From Anaerolineae bacterium (GTDB lineage: Bacteria > Chloroflexota > Anaerolineae > Aggregatilineales > Phototrophicaceae): DNA of 64,000 nucleotides. The notes under the pieces are model-generated. The model made no database searches. It had not been told where the DNA came from and saw only the letters and a program-made list of their open reading frames with translations. The stretch is taken from NCBI GenBank assembly GCA_023382675.1, contig JAHDWN010000005.1, positions 55,407 to 119,406 on the forward strand, read 5' to 3'. Each line of letters opens with the position of its first letter. Positions within the stretch are counted from its first letter, which is position 1. Shown here piece after piece: positions 43,571-52,732 of this stretch. A program made the position numbers and the translations under genes.

Positions 43571-43990
43571 GTGAGCACACAAGTCATCTGGCGACTTGAG
43601 GGACGAATCATCTACGTGAAATTGTCCGGCGTCGTCACCATTGAAGAACTGGTCGAGACCGCAAACACCATCGCAGCCTTGATCCCGGCAGAAGACAATT
43701 ACGTCCACACGATTGCCGACATGCGGGACATGTCCGAGTTTCCAAAACAAATCAAGCATCTGGCAGCAGTCATCCCCCAACTTCGGCGCGGAAGTGGCTG
43801 GTTGTTGCTGGTGACACAAAATATCTTCTTCCGCTTCCTGGCGACGACCATCGCCACCATGGCCTCGCGCCACATGCGAGTCTTTGATGACCCGCACGCA
43901 GCGCTCGACTACCTCCAACAGGCGGACGACAGTCTGCCGCCGCTCGGCGTAGACATCATCCCCGGTGACGAGGAAGTCGCGTCCGATTGA
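43571..43990 (+). CDS. SpoIIAA/STAS-like protein, copy 1
   Basis: 139 residues starting at GTG 43571 after AGAGG. Sequence VIWRLEGRIIYVKLSGVVTIEELVETANTIAALI then VHTIADMRDMSEFP, FFRFLATTIATM and RHMRVFDDPHAALDYLQQ has the alternating strand/helix layout of SpoIIAA-like (STAS-related) proteins. No conserved phospho-serine could be assigned. About half identical to the 44129 gene, with which it arose by tandem duplication. Role unknown; such proteins often bind lipids or act in partner-switching. Confidence 0.75.
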   Translation: MSTQVIWRLEGRIIYVKLSGVVTIEELVETANTIAALIPAEDNYVHTIADMRDMSEFPKQIKHLAAVIPQLRRGSGWLLLVTQNIFFRFLATTIATMASRHMRVFDDPHAALDYLQQADDSLPPLGVDIIPGDEEVASD

Positions 43991-44013
43991 GTCCTGGGCA
44001 TGGCTCACGGCCG

Positions 44014-44075
44014 GTCTTCGTGCAGATCGTCGGGCTGGCGCAGGCGCTGTCCGCGCGCGTGACCTCAAGGGAGCA
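44014..44075 (+). pseudogene. Remnant of the 3' end of the ligase gene, left by tandem duplication
   Basis: GTCTTCGTGCAGATCGTC onward repeats 43452-43515, the last coding bases of the glycosidase-ligase gene (LIVGLAQTLSTRAG), with about ten differences. It lies just before the second SpoIIAA-like gene, so the duplicated segment included the gene plus this tail. Confidence 0.85.
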
Positions 44076-44128
44076 TCCCGCTTTGTCGGGGCATGATATA
44101 AACAGCAACATATGAGAACGGAGACGGC

Positions 44129-44575
44129 ATGAGCAACGAAGTCACGTGGCATCTTGAAGGTCAAGTCATCTATATGCGTTTGTCCGGGATGGTTACGGTC
44201 GAAGACATAAAACAGGCGTCCGAAACCGTCACAGCCATGGCACCAGCAGAAAGCACTCGCGTACACCTGATAGTGGATTTGCGCGATCTGCAAAAATTCC
44301 CCACGCAGCTCAAAGAGCTGGCGAGCGTCATCCCCAATATTCCGCGGCGAGGCAATGGTTGGCTGCTGTTCGTATCACAAAATGCTTTCGTGCGCTTCTT
44401 ATCCTCGACGCTCGCGCAGATGGCGTCGCGCCGGATGAAAGTCTTTGACGATCCGCAGGCAGCGCTCGATTTTCTCCAACTCATGGATGCCGATCTGCCG
44501 CCGCTCCACCCCTTCGGAACGACTCCAGGTGAGGATGCGACGCACGAGAGCGGCTTGCCCACAGGCGCGTCATAG
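44129..44575 (+). CDS. SpoIIAA/STAS-like protein, copy 2
   Basis: 148 residues from ATG 44129 after GGAGACGG. Shares with copy 1 the phrases HLEGQVIYMRLSGMVTVEDI, VHLIVDLRDL, WLLFVSQNAFVRFLSSTLAQMASRRMKVFDDPQAALDFLQ and LPPL. The extra C-terminal tail (HPFGTTPGEDATHESG) is unlike copy 1. Divergence of about half the residues shows the duplication is old, although the duplicated DNA boundary is still visible upstream. Confidence 0.75.
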   Translation: MSNEVTWHLEGQVIYMRLSGMVTVEDIKQASETVTAMAPAESTRVHLIVDLRDLQKFPTQLKELASVIPNIPRRGNGWLLFVSQNAFVRFLSSTLAQMASRRMKVFDDPQAALDFLQLMDADLPPLHPFGTTPGEDATHESGLPTGAS

Positions 44576-44697
44576 CTTGAGAATAGCCGGGCAGCCGCGC
44601 CGACATTGACCGAAAATGACGCTTCGAACACGCGCTCTATTGACGTAAACGCCGAATCAATGGTGTAATGATCGAAAACTGCGCGGGGAATTGTGTC

Positions 44698-45258
44698 ATG
44701 AAGGCGAAGGTCAACAAAGTAACCATCGAGACCCTCCTCGCCGACCTGTGGTCGATGCCGGTCGCAACCGCCGTCCATGCCACGGACACAGAACTCTCGC
44801 TCACCCCCGCGCTCGCAGCCAAATTTGGCACCCAGGTCATCTGGGAACTGGAATACATTGGCCACTGCCCCGTCGGCGAGGCGGTCATCACCAGCCCCGG
44901 CGAAAGCCAGTTCGAAAAGATCATCCACGCTGTGGGGCCACGCTGGGGCGAAGGCAGCGAGCGCGGTAAGCTGGCGAACGTCATCTACGAGTGCCTGCGG
45001 CTGGCCGAGGAGAACCACCTCAAATCGCTGGCGCTGCCGGCCATCAGCACCGGCGCGCTCGGCTATCCCCTTGAAAACTGCGCCACCACCATGCTCGGCA
45101 CGATCATCGACTACTCGTTCGAAGACCTAAAGCATCTGCGGCGCATCACCGTCTGCCTGCAGGACGAGCGTGCGCTGGAAGTCTTCGACCGCGAATTCGC
45201 GCGCCAACTGGCCGAGCTGCGCGACGAGGACGCGAACAGCCACCAGGCCGCCGTCTAG
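44698..45258 (+). CDS. Macro-domain-like protein
   Basis: 186 residues. The C-terminal part matches macro domains: FEKIIHAVGPRWGEGS, LANVIYECLRLAEENHLKSLALPAISTGALGYPLENCATTM. The first nucleotide-binding loop, normally NAAN followed by a Gly run, is replaced by VHATDTELSLTPALAAKFG, so ADP-ribose hydrolysis is doubtful and binding may differ. The start at 44698 follows GGGGAA; an in-frame ATG at 44668 has no ribosome site. Cytoplasmic. It may read or remove ADP-ribose, or may have lost that role. Confidence 0.75.
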   Translation: MKAKVNKVTIETLLADLWSMPVATAVHATDTELSLTPALAAKFGTQVIWELEYIGHCPVGEAVITSPGESQFEKIIHAVGPRWGEGSERGKLANVIYECLRLAEENHLKSLALPAISTGALGYPLENCATTMLGTIIDYSFEDLKHLRRITVCLQDERALEVFDREFARQLAELRDEDANSHQAAV

Positions 45259-45702
45259 AGCGGCGGGCGAACCCATCTGCGCCACGGCATGTTTTGAACC
45301 GCGAAGTCACAAAATCGCGAAGAGAATTCTCACAGTCTGGCGCACTGCGCTCACGATGAAGACGCCCATCCCATGGCGGCCAGCGCCTTTGGGGTATTCG
45401 GGATTGAGGGTAATGTATTGCTTTCGCGCAAGGGCATGAAATCCCCTTGCTAAACTTGCGCCCCCTGCGCGGGCTTATAGGCGTCGTCACGGCTCACCCA
45501 GTCCCCGCAGGGGACGCTTATTAGCCCGCCCCATTTCATGGGCGGGCGGCGTGCCCCAAAATCCGAATGCGCCAACGCCCATCCACCCATAGCCCCCGTC
45601 TCACCAGAATGGGATACACTTGGCCTGACATTCGCCTGGCAGATCGGGCACAAGTGTCTGCGGTTATTTTGTACCGGGTTACGGCCAGAAAGGAACGGGA
45701 TC
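45259..45702. other. Gene-free region with repeats and hairpins
   Basis: 444 bases. Has a TTTTGAACCGCGAAGTCAC repeat stretch near 45291 related to 54838 onward; hairpins GCAAGGG/CCCTTGC (about 45428-45450) and GTCCCC-GCA-GGGGAC (45501-45515); and GCCCGCCCC/GGGCGGGC (about 45524-45547). No gene. Confidence 0.6.
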
Positions 45703-46578
45703 GTGAAGACTTTTCGCAGATTGTTGATCGTGTTGGCTGCGCTGAGCCTGCTGGCGCTGGGCGCAGTGGCGGCGTCGGCGCAGGCTAGCCCGGCGTTCGA
45801 TGAGACCGTCGTGACCCTGGACAACGGCATCTCGGCGACACTCGTCCAACCGGCGGCCGAGGGGCCGGTGCCCGCGGTACTGATGCTGCACGGCTTCGGC
45901 AGCAGCAAGGACGAAGTCGGCAACATGTATAAGAATCTGGCGGCGGCGCTGGGCGAACAAGGCATCGCCTCGCTGCGCATCGATTTCCGCGGCTGGGGCG
46001 AAAGCGCCGGCGAGATGGTCGAGAGTACGGTTGACGGTATGGTCGAAGACGCCGCGACCGCTTATGCCTATCTCACGGCGCTCGACTTTGTCGATCCTGA
46101 ACGCATCGGCGTGATCGGCTTCAGCCTGGGCGGCTGGGTTGCCCAGTGGTCGGCTGCGGATCATCCCGATTGGTACGATTCGATGGTGCTGTGGTCGTCC
46201 GGCACCGATCTCAAAGGCACGTTCCTGGACTCGCTCGGCCAGGACAATTTCGATGCGGCGGCGGCTGATGGCCAGGTTGAGATCGATCTGGGCTGGCGTA
46301 CGGTGACGCTCGGCGAAGGCTTCTTCACCAGCCTGGAGAGCCGCGACACCGAAGCCGAATTCGTCAAGTATCCCGGCTCGTTCATGGTCGTCGCCGGGAC
46401 AGAAGACTTCTCCGGGGATTACCTGGAGTGGTTCCTGACCCATGCTCAGGGCGAACTGCGCGCCGCTTACCTCGTGCAGGGCGCAGATCACATCTACGCC
46501 GTGCTGACCGAAGATCAGACGATGGCGAACGCAGTCATCGCGCGCACCGCCGCCTGGTTCAAGATGTCGCTTGACTAA
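45703..46578 (+). CDS. Secreted alpha/beta hydrolase
   Basis: 291 residues from GTG 45703 after AAGGAACGG. Signal peptide ends ASA|QAS. Oxyanion motif LMLHGFGSSKDE, then SLRIDFRGWGESAG, the nucleophile elbow GFSLGGW, and late acidic and His residues in VVAGTEDFSGDYLEW and GADHIYAVLTEDQ. It resembles dipeptidyl-peptidase or serine aminopeptidase-type (DUF1100/S9-like) extracellular hydrolases. Substrate unknown; ester or peptide. A terminator follows the stop. Confidence 0.88.
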   Translation: MKTFRRLLIVLAALSLLALGAVAASAQASPAFDETVVTLDNGISATLVQPAAEGPVPAVLMLHGFGSSKDEVGNMYKNLAAALGEQGIASLRIDFRGWGESAGEMVESTVDGMVEDAATAYAYLTALDFVDPERIGVIGFSLGGWVAQWSAADHPDWYDSMVLWSSGTDLKGTFLDSLGQDNFDAAAADGQVEIDLGWRTVTLGEGFFTSLESRDTEAEFVKYPGSFMVVAGTEDFSGDYLEWFLTHAQGELRAAYLVQGADHIYAVLTEDQTMANAVIARTAAWFKMSLD

Positions 46579-46648
46579 AACGTGGGGGCTGCCGCGCGCG
46601 GCGCGAGGTCTGGCTGTGGGACGCGCGGCAGGCCATTGGATAGGTCTA

Positions 46649-46700
46649 CCCCCGGGCCGCCGGATGGCCGGCTTTCGTCGTCCGGCGCCGGGGGATTTTT
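46649..46700 (+). terminator. Rho-independent terminator after the hydrolase gene
   Basis: G/C-rich stem CCCCCGG...GCCGGA against TCCGGCGCCGGGGG with two bulged bases, then ATTTTT. The T-run overlaps the stop codon of the leftward gene at 46699. Confidence 0.75.
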
Positions 46701-47094
46701 ACGCGGTCTCAACGCGCGCAGGCTGCTCGTCGACCAGGAGATCGCGCACAAACGCTTCAGCTTCGTCACGCGTATCAAAATAGCGCAGTCGTGGATACTT
46801 TGTGATGCGCAAAATGACTTGCACGATGCGCTTCAATCCCAGTGTCAACCCGACGAGGATGATGATGCCACTGCGCGGATGTGTAAACCCGGGACCAGCC
46901 TTTGCCGTCAGCCAACTCTTGGGTATTTTTGCCACTCGCGACATGTCGACTATGGAATGAACGGTGTGAGGCACCGAGTCGCGCAACGTTCTTTCTTTCT
47001 GGTATGCCTCCATGAGTTCCTCAATCTCGAAGGGGTCTGAGATTTGATACACTAGTACACGCTGATCAAGGATGAATTCAATCTCAACTGGCAT
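46699..47094 (-). CDS. SpoIIAA/STAS-like protein, divergent third copy
   Basis: 131 residues starting MPVEIEFILDQRVLVYQISDPFEIEELMEAYQK. VHSIVDMSRVAKIPKSW and LRYFDTRDEAEAFVRDLL match the layout of the two copies at 43571 and 44129 but identity is low. It faces the opposite way. Probably the same fold with separate history. Start at 47094 leaves a reasonable GAGG upstream. Confidence 0.65.
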   Translation of the reverse strand: MPVEIEFILDQRVLVYQISDPFEIEELMEAYQKERTLRDSVPHTVHSIVDMSRVAKIPKSWLTAKAGPGFTHPRSGIIILVGLTLGLKRIVQVILRITKYPRLRYFDTRDEAEAFVRDLLVDEQPARVETA

Positions 47095-47171
47095 AGCTTT
47101 GTCGTGCCTCGCGCTACTCGTTTGCCTTAGCATCGCGCACATGCGCACAATGATCAATAAAGGTTACATTA

Positions 47172-47612
47172 ATGATTTCAATGAGGGGAAACAAGCTGGG
47201 GCCACAGAGCCTGTCAGGCTGGACAATGTTCCTGTTTGGCTTCCTGGCGCTCGTGCTCGGCATCATCGGCCTCGTCAGCCCGAATACGCTCATGTCGCTG
47301 ATCAATTTCGCAATTATCGACCCGTCATCACGGGTCACCGGCGATTACACGCTGGTGTTTCTCACTGCGTCGTCAATGGCTTCACTCAATATGGGCGCTT
47401 ACTACGTCCTGGCCTCGCTCGTCAACTTCAGGCCGTTCTTCTGGTGGACGGTGCCATTCCGCATCCTCACATTCATCGTGTTCTTTTTGGCGGTGAACCG
47501 GGAGATTGCGCCTGTCGGGTTCCTTGGCGTTGCCCTCTGGGAACTGATCGGCGCTTTGCTCACGGGCGCAGCCCTCGTCTGGGAGCGCCGCTCAAAATCA
47601 GCCGGTAGCTAG
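47172..47612 (+). CDS. Four-helix integral membrane protein
   Basis: 146 residues with four predicted spans: WTMFLFGFLALVLGIIGLV, LTASSMASLNMGAYYVLASLV, FRILTFIVFFLAVNREI and VALWELIGALLTGAALVW. No motif. A short in-frame ATG at 47181 is an alternative. It lies alone between the SpoIIAA-like and propeller genes. Function unknown. Confidence 0.7.
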   Translation: MISMRGNKLGPQSLSGWTMFLFGFLALVLGIIGLVSPNTLMSLINFAIIDPSSRVTGDYTLVFLTASSMASLNMGAYYVLASLVNFRPFFWWTVPFRILTFIVFFLAVNREIAPVGFLGVALWELIGALLTGAALVWERRSKSAGS

Positions 47613-47734
47613 CCTATAGGCTTTCGGTGACATCGTCTGGGAAATGGCACAAGATTGAAAATGCGGGGGGAGGTGCTGGCCTTTGCCCCCACGCATCCCG
47701 GGCAAAAGCCAGCTGTGATTCACTGCCTGGGCAG

Positions 47735-48706
47735 TTACATGCCGTTGTCGCCCATGCCCATCAAGGTCATCAACGTCACCTGGTTGATGTCATAGACTTC
47801 CTGGGCTGGATTGCCGAAGTAACCCTTGGTGTAGAAGGCCGAACCATCACGAATCGCCACCGTCGTGGCGTTGCCGTCGGTTTCCACGTGGCTCTGTTCG
47901 TAGGCCGTGGCCCAGTCGTCGTCACTGCTCAACATGACCAGTATCTGACCCGCTTCCACGGCAGCGACGGCCACCAGATCGTAGTTCGGGTCAAACGCCA
48001 TGCCATCGATGCTATAGGGCATATCCGTTGCGACCAGCGTCAGACTGTCGGGATCATCCAGCGGAATCTTGTAGATGCTGCTGGACGCGCCCACGGCTGC
48101 CAGCAAATAACCATCGGGATGAAACTCGATGCCATTCAGACCAAAGCCTTCGACCGCGAACGCCTCATTTTCCACAAACACGGAGGCTTCACCCTCGGGC
48201 GTGACCTTGTAGATGACAGGCGCCATGCTGTTGGTAACATAGGCATTGCCATCCGCATCCGTGACCACATCGTTGGCAAAGTGCGCCGGGGATTCATACA
48301 GATCGGTCATATCGACCAGGAACAGGCGCTCGCCCGTGGCCAGATCGTAGGCCGCTAACCCGGCGAACGGATTGGCTTCGCCTGGATTGAACGCAATATT
48401 GGCGTCGGTGTTGGCGACCAGCAAGCGACCGCTCGTTCTGTCGATGTGAATGCCGATGCTGGAAACTAAGTCTTCGTCTTCGATGAACGGCGAGATGGCG
48501 CCCATGTCATCAAACTGGAAAATGGTGCCCTGGGTGACGGACCCGACCAGAAAGCGCCCGCCTTCCTCATCCCACTCGATACCTTCCGGGATGATGCCCG
48601 GCTGTTCAATTTCGATGACATCCGGCAGCATCATGTCGTCCTGAGCGAAGACCGCCCCAACCGCCACCAGCAATGCAACCAGCAAAACCAATAGAATCCG
48701 GTACAC
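47735..48706 (-). CDS. Secreted SMP-30/gluconolactonase-like propeller protein
   Basis: 323 residues, signal peptide ending VFA|QDD. IIPEGIEWDEEGGRFLVGS is the SMP-30-type opening with the metal-site Glu. GIHIDRTSGRLLVANTDAN, HFANDVVTDADGNAYVTNSMAPVIYKV and GLNGIEFHPDGYLLAA follow, with the conserved N-D and G-N pairs. Unlike the 14920 protein it retains the probable metal ligands (Glu, Asn, Asp), so an exported lactonase or esterase is possible. Low complexity Met-rich tail. Confidence 0.85.
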   Translation of the reverse strand: MYRILLVLLVALLVAVGAVFAQDDMMLPDVIEIEQPGIIPEGIEWDEEGGRFLVGSVTQGTIFQFDDMGAISPFIEDEDLVSSIGIHIDRTSGRLLVANTDANIAFNPGEANPFAGLAAYDLATGERLFLVDMTDLYESPAHFANDVVTDADGNAYVTNSMAPVIYKVTPEGEASVFVENEAFAVEGFGLNGIEFHPDGYLLAAVGASSSIYKIPLDDPDSLTLVATDMPYSIDGMAFDPNYDLVAVAAVEAGQILVMLSSDDDWATAYEQSHVETDGNATTVAIRDGSAFYTKGYFGNPAQEVYDINQVTLMTLMGMGDNGM

Positions 48707-48896
48707 AACAACTCTCCTCTCGCTTACGAAGCCTATAGCCTACCACCGCACCCCATGACCAACTGTTGGCATCAGAACACTCAAGCCGCGCGCTGGCACT
48801 TGGAAATGCCATGGGATAGGCCTAATTCGTAATTCGTCGTTTAAGCACGTCTTGGATTTGCCACCCGCCAGATTATTCGACGGGCTGGCGCTCACC

Positions 48897-49682
48897 TCAG
48901 CGGAAATTCACCGCCGTGCCGCCCGCAGAGTTGCCGCCATCGACCACCAGCAGCGCCCCGGTCATGTAGCTGGATTCGTCGCTGGCGAGGAACAGGATCG
49001 CGTGCGCCAACTCGTCCGCAGAGGACACCCGCCCCAGCGCGAAGCCCTCGCCCAACTCGTCCAGATACTCGTCGAGCGTCTGGCCCGGTTTGACCTTGGC
49101 GTTCCAGCGCTCGACGTAGGTGTCGCCGGGGCAAATGGCATTGATGCGGATGCCCTGCCGCCCGTGATCGAGCGCCATGGCTTTGGTCAGCAGCGCAACC
49201 GCGCCCTTGGTCGCGCAGTAGGCCGCCGAGTCCTGGCTGCCGACGACCGAATTATCTGACCCGCAGTTGATGATGACGCCCTTGCCGCGCGCGATCATGT
49301 GCGGCAGCGCCGCCCGGCTCATGTAGAACGTGCCGCTGACGTTGGTCGCCAACACGTCCGCCCACGTCTCCAGCGTCGTCTCCAGCGCCGTGCCGACCGG
49401 GACGATCCCGGCGTTGTTGAAGAGGATGTCGAGTTGACCGAAGGCATCCAGCGTCGCCTGCACCGCGCGTTCGCAGTCCTCCGATCGGCGCACATCGCAT
49501 GGCACAAATCGCGCCACCCCGCCCGCCGCCTGGATGCGCTCGACCACTTGCTGGCTCCGTTCGGCATTGCGCGCGGCGATCACGACCTGCGCCCCCTCCT
49601 GCGCGAACAGCAGCGCCGCCGCCCGGCCAATGCCTGCGCTGCCCCCGGTGATGAGCGCTGTTTGCTTGTCCAATCGTCCCAT
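48897..49682 (-). CDS. Short-chain dehydrogenase/reductase (SDR)
   Basis: 261 residues, classical SDR. Cofactor loop TGGSAGIG near residue 13, DVRRSEDCERAV, NNAGIVP, catalytic Ser in IINCGSDNSVV and the YxxxK pair in AAYCATKGAVALLTKAM. The C-terminus has SDELAHAILFLASDESSYMTGALLVVDGG. NAD(H) or NADP(H) preference is not clear. Start ATG 49682 is favoured by spacing from AAAGG; a GTG at 49688 is possible. Substrate unknown. Confidence 0.93.
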   Translation of the reverse strand: MGRLDKQTALITGGSAGIGRAAALLFAQEGAQVVIAARNAERSQQVVERIQAAGGVARFVPCDVRRSEDCERAVQATLDAFGQLDILFNNAGIVPVGTALETTLETWADVLATNVSGTFYMSRAALPHMIARGKGVIINCGSDNSVVGSQDSAAYCATKGAVALLTKAMALDHGRQGIRINAICPGDTYVERWNAKVKPGQTLDEYLDELGEGFALGRVSSADELAHAILFLASDESSYMTGALLVVDGGNSAGGTAVNFR

Positions 49683-49763
49683 CGTCACTCGCCTTTCAGT
49701 GAATTGCGTCGGCGACGATTGTAACGCGGAGACGGTAACGGGCGGTTCAGAGCCTCAGAGACG

Positions 49764-51377
49764 CTAAAGCGGCGCAACCACCAACCGCAACCCGTAGTTG
49801 AAGTGCCTGTAGCCAGGGCCGAGGTCACCATAGGAGCGGAACGCACAGACGGCGTGATACTGATCATGGAAGAAGGAACCGCCCCGCAGCACCTTGAGTG
49901 CGCCACTACTATAGCCATCGATGACGTTTGGGTTGATATAGTCATTCAAGCACCACTCCTTCACGTTGCCCGCCATATCGAGCGCAATGCACACCGCCGC
50001 GCCCTGTGGATACATACCCACGGCAACCGGACGGCTCAGCCCAGCTTCTTCAGTGTTCGCATGTCCGGCCTGCCAGTGTCCCCAGGGATATGACCGCTCT
50101 TCTGCCCCATTCTGCGCCGCCCACTGCCACTCCCATTCGGTCGGTAGGCGCACCTCAGCATTCTTGCCGATGGTAAGAACCGGCGGCTCGGCGGCGGGCA
50201 TACCAAAGCGCGACCCTACAGGGGTGCCATGCAGGTGGTCGTTGAGCCAACGCGAGAAGGCGACGCTCTGATACCAGGACACGCCTTCACGCGGGTTGTA
50301 GCGCAGTTTGGCTCGTTGGGTCTCCATCGCCTGCGGTCGATACTTTTCAGGGAAATCCTCCCACCACTCTGGGTTCTTGAAGCCATCTTCTGCTTCCAGA
50401 AATGTCTCAAACTGGACGTAAGTGACCTGATGCTTAGCAATGTAGAACGGCTGAAGCGTGAACTCACCGTAGACCTTATCATATTGATCATTGAAGGAGA
50501 TGGGCTTGCCACGTTGGCTATCCGGCACCTCGACAGGCAGCCAGCATATATCGGGCACACCGTCGCGCACATCCATGCCATGAAATGCTGGTTCGTCGCC
50601 AATACCTATATATGACAAACGATCACCAATCTCACGGCGGCGCTGGTGGTCTGTGTTTTCATCGCACAATTCACGATACAGTCGACGCTGTTCCGACTCA
50701 ATGAAATCCTGAACCACGTCGTCAAGTTCAAGCGATTTCAGCGCGATGGTCTTGCGCACAGAACTCAGACGATTCTCTCCCCAGCGATAATCGTCGTCAC
50801 GACCATTCGCATCCCAAATCTGCGCCGATTGTCGCAATTGGCTGAGCGTCCTCACCCATGCTAAATCCAGGTCAAGCGCATTGACCAATTCGTCGAGTGA
50901 ACGGTCAAAGCCGTCGCCATCGGCAAAGCTCACGTACTGCACTTCGCTCAGGGCAAGCCAGTTCTGGCGCGTCAGCAACCGCAGGTTCGAGGCCGGCGCG
51001 GACACCACCGGCGGCAGCACTTGCTTGTCGCTGATAGCATCGATGGCAGCATCGATGGACTGGCGAGTCGCGATCTCGGTTGCATCCGCCAGGTAGAAGG
51101 CGGTGACGATCCGCTTCTGCTGCTGGAGCGCATAGGCGATTTCGGCATTGCAGTAGGGCGAAACCACTGACTCCGGGCTGATGACAAACAGGAAGTTGTC
51201 TGCATCATCAATGCCGTGCTTGATTTCATCCCACCACTTTGAGCCAGGCGGGATGCCTTCGAGCGGTTCTTTCTTCTTGTCGAACCAGACCTGCTTCCCA
51301 CGCGCCGTCAGCGCCGCGTCGATCTTCTCGATCAGCGCCAGATTGCGCCGGGAATAGGAGATGAAGATGTCAGTCAT
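49764..51377 (-). CDS. TIR domain fused to formylglycine-enzyme-like (SUMF1/CLec) domain
   Basis: 537 residues. N-terminal TIR (about 1-130): DIFISYSRRNLALIEKIDAAL and the probable NADase Glu79 in SPYCNAEIAYAL. A helical middle follows. From about 280 there is an FGE-like domain: FYIAKHQVTYVQFETFL, REGVSWYQSVAFSRWL, VRLPTEWEWQWAAQNG, YPWGHW, DMAGNVKEWCLNDY and VLRGGSFFHDQYHAVCAFRSYG to the end. The two cysteines needed for sulfatase activation are absent. TIR/FGE fusions are known targets of diversity-generating retroelements. No reverse transcriptase is in the window. Confidence 0.92.
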   Translation of the reverse strand: MTDIFISYSRRNLALIEKIDAALTARGKQVWFDKKKEPLEGIPPGSKWWDEIKHGIDDADNFLFVISPESVVSPYCNAEIAYALQQQKRIVTAFYLADATEIATRQSIDAAIDAISDKQVLPPVVSAPASNLRLLTRQNWLALSEVQYVSFADGDGFDRSLDELVNALDLDLAWVRTLSQLRQSAQIWDANGRDDDYRWGENRLSSVRKTIALKSLELDDVVQDFIESEQRRLYRELCDENTDHQRRREIGDRLSYIGIGDEPAFHGMDVRDGVPDICWLPVEVPDSQRGKPISFNDQYDKVYGEFTLQPFYIAKHQVTYVQFETFLEAEDGFKNPEWWEDFPEKYRPQAMETQRAKLRYNPREGVSWYQSVAFSRWLNDHLHGTPVGSRFGMPAAEPPVLTIGKNAEVRLPTEWEWQWAAQNGAEERSYPWGHWQAGHANTEEAGLSRPVAVGMYPQGAAVCIALDMAGNVKEWCLNDYINPNVIDGYSSGALKVLRGGSFFHDQYHAVCAFRSYGDLGPGYRHFNYGLRLVVAPL

Positions 51378-51547
51378 AATTCTTTCTACGCTTTGTGACG
51401 ATTCCCCATTGCGCGATTATATGCGGATCGTTTTCGCCACCCAAATACGCCTTACGCAGATTCACCGCACCTGATTCCCTGCCTCGCTTCGTGGTAAACT
51501 TGCCGGGATTATCGCCATCACGATTCCCACGCAGGGAGGCAGAGACT

Positions 51548-52486
<939 letters not shown>

Positions 52487-52732
52487 GGCGGTTGGCTTTT
52501 GGCTTTTGGCGGTCGGCTTTCGGCTTTTGGCCTTTAGCCATTCGTGGATCGGTCGCGAGGTGGCACGGATAATGATTAGACAGGATTCGACTCACAATAT
52601 CAACGACCGCCGTAGGGGCAAGCCGATGGCTTGCCCGCATTCCGCCAGGGACGCAACCTTAGCCGGATGGTTGACCATCCGGCGATTGGACGTCTCAGCC
52701 GTAAACATCTCACTCCCCATCGCCACCCGCCC
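52487..52732. other. Repeat-rich gap before the ligase gene
   Basis: 246 bases: runs of GGCTTTTGGC-type words (52491-52540), hairpin GGGCAAGCC-GAT-GGCTTGCCC (52616-52636) and a TTGA-apex palindrome with arms GCCGGATGGT/ACCATCCGGC (52662-52683). The second contains the complement of the first hairpin in the 5325 cluster. Confidence 0.75.

Noticed and set aside
49691-49763. DGR template repeat or reverse transcriptase beside the TIR/FGE gene
   Set aside because: The gap is short and the neighbours are an SDR and an epimerase; no reverse transcriptase motif was seen anywhere in the window.
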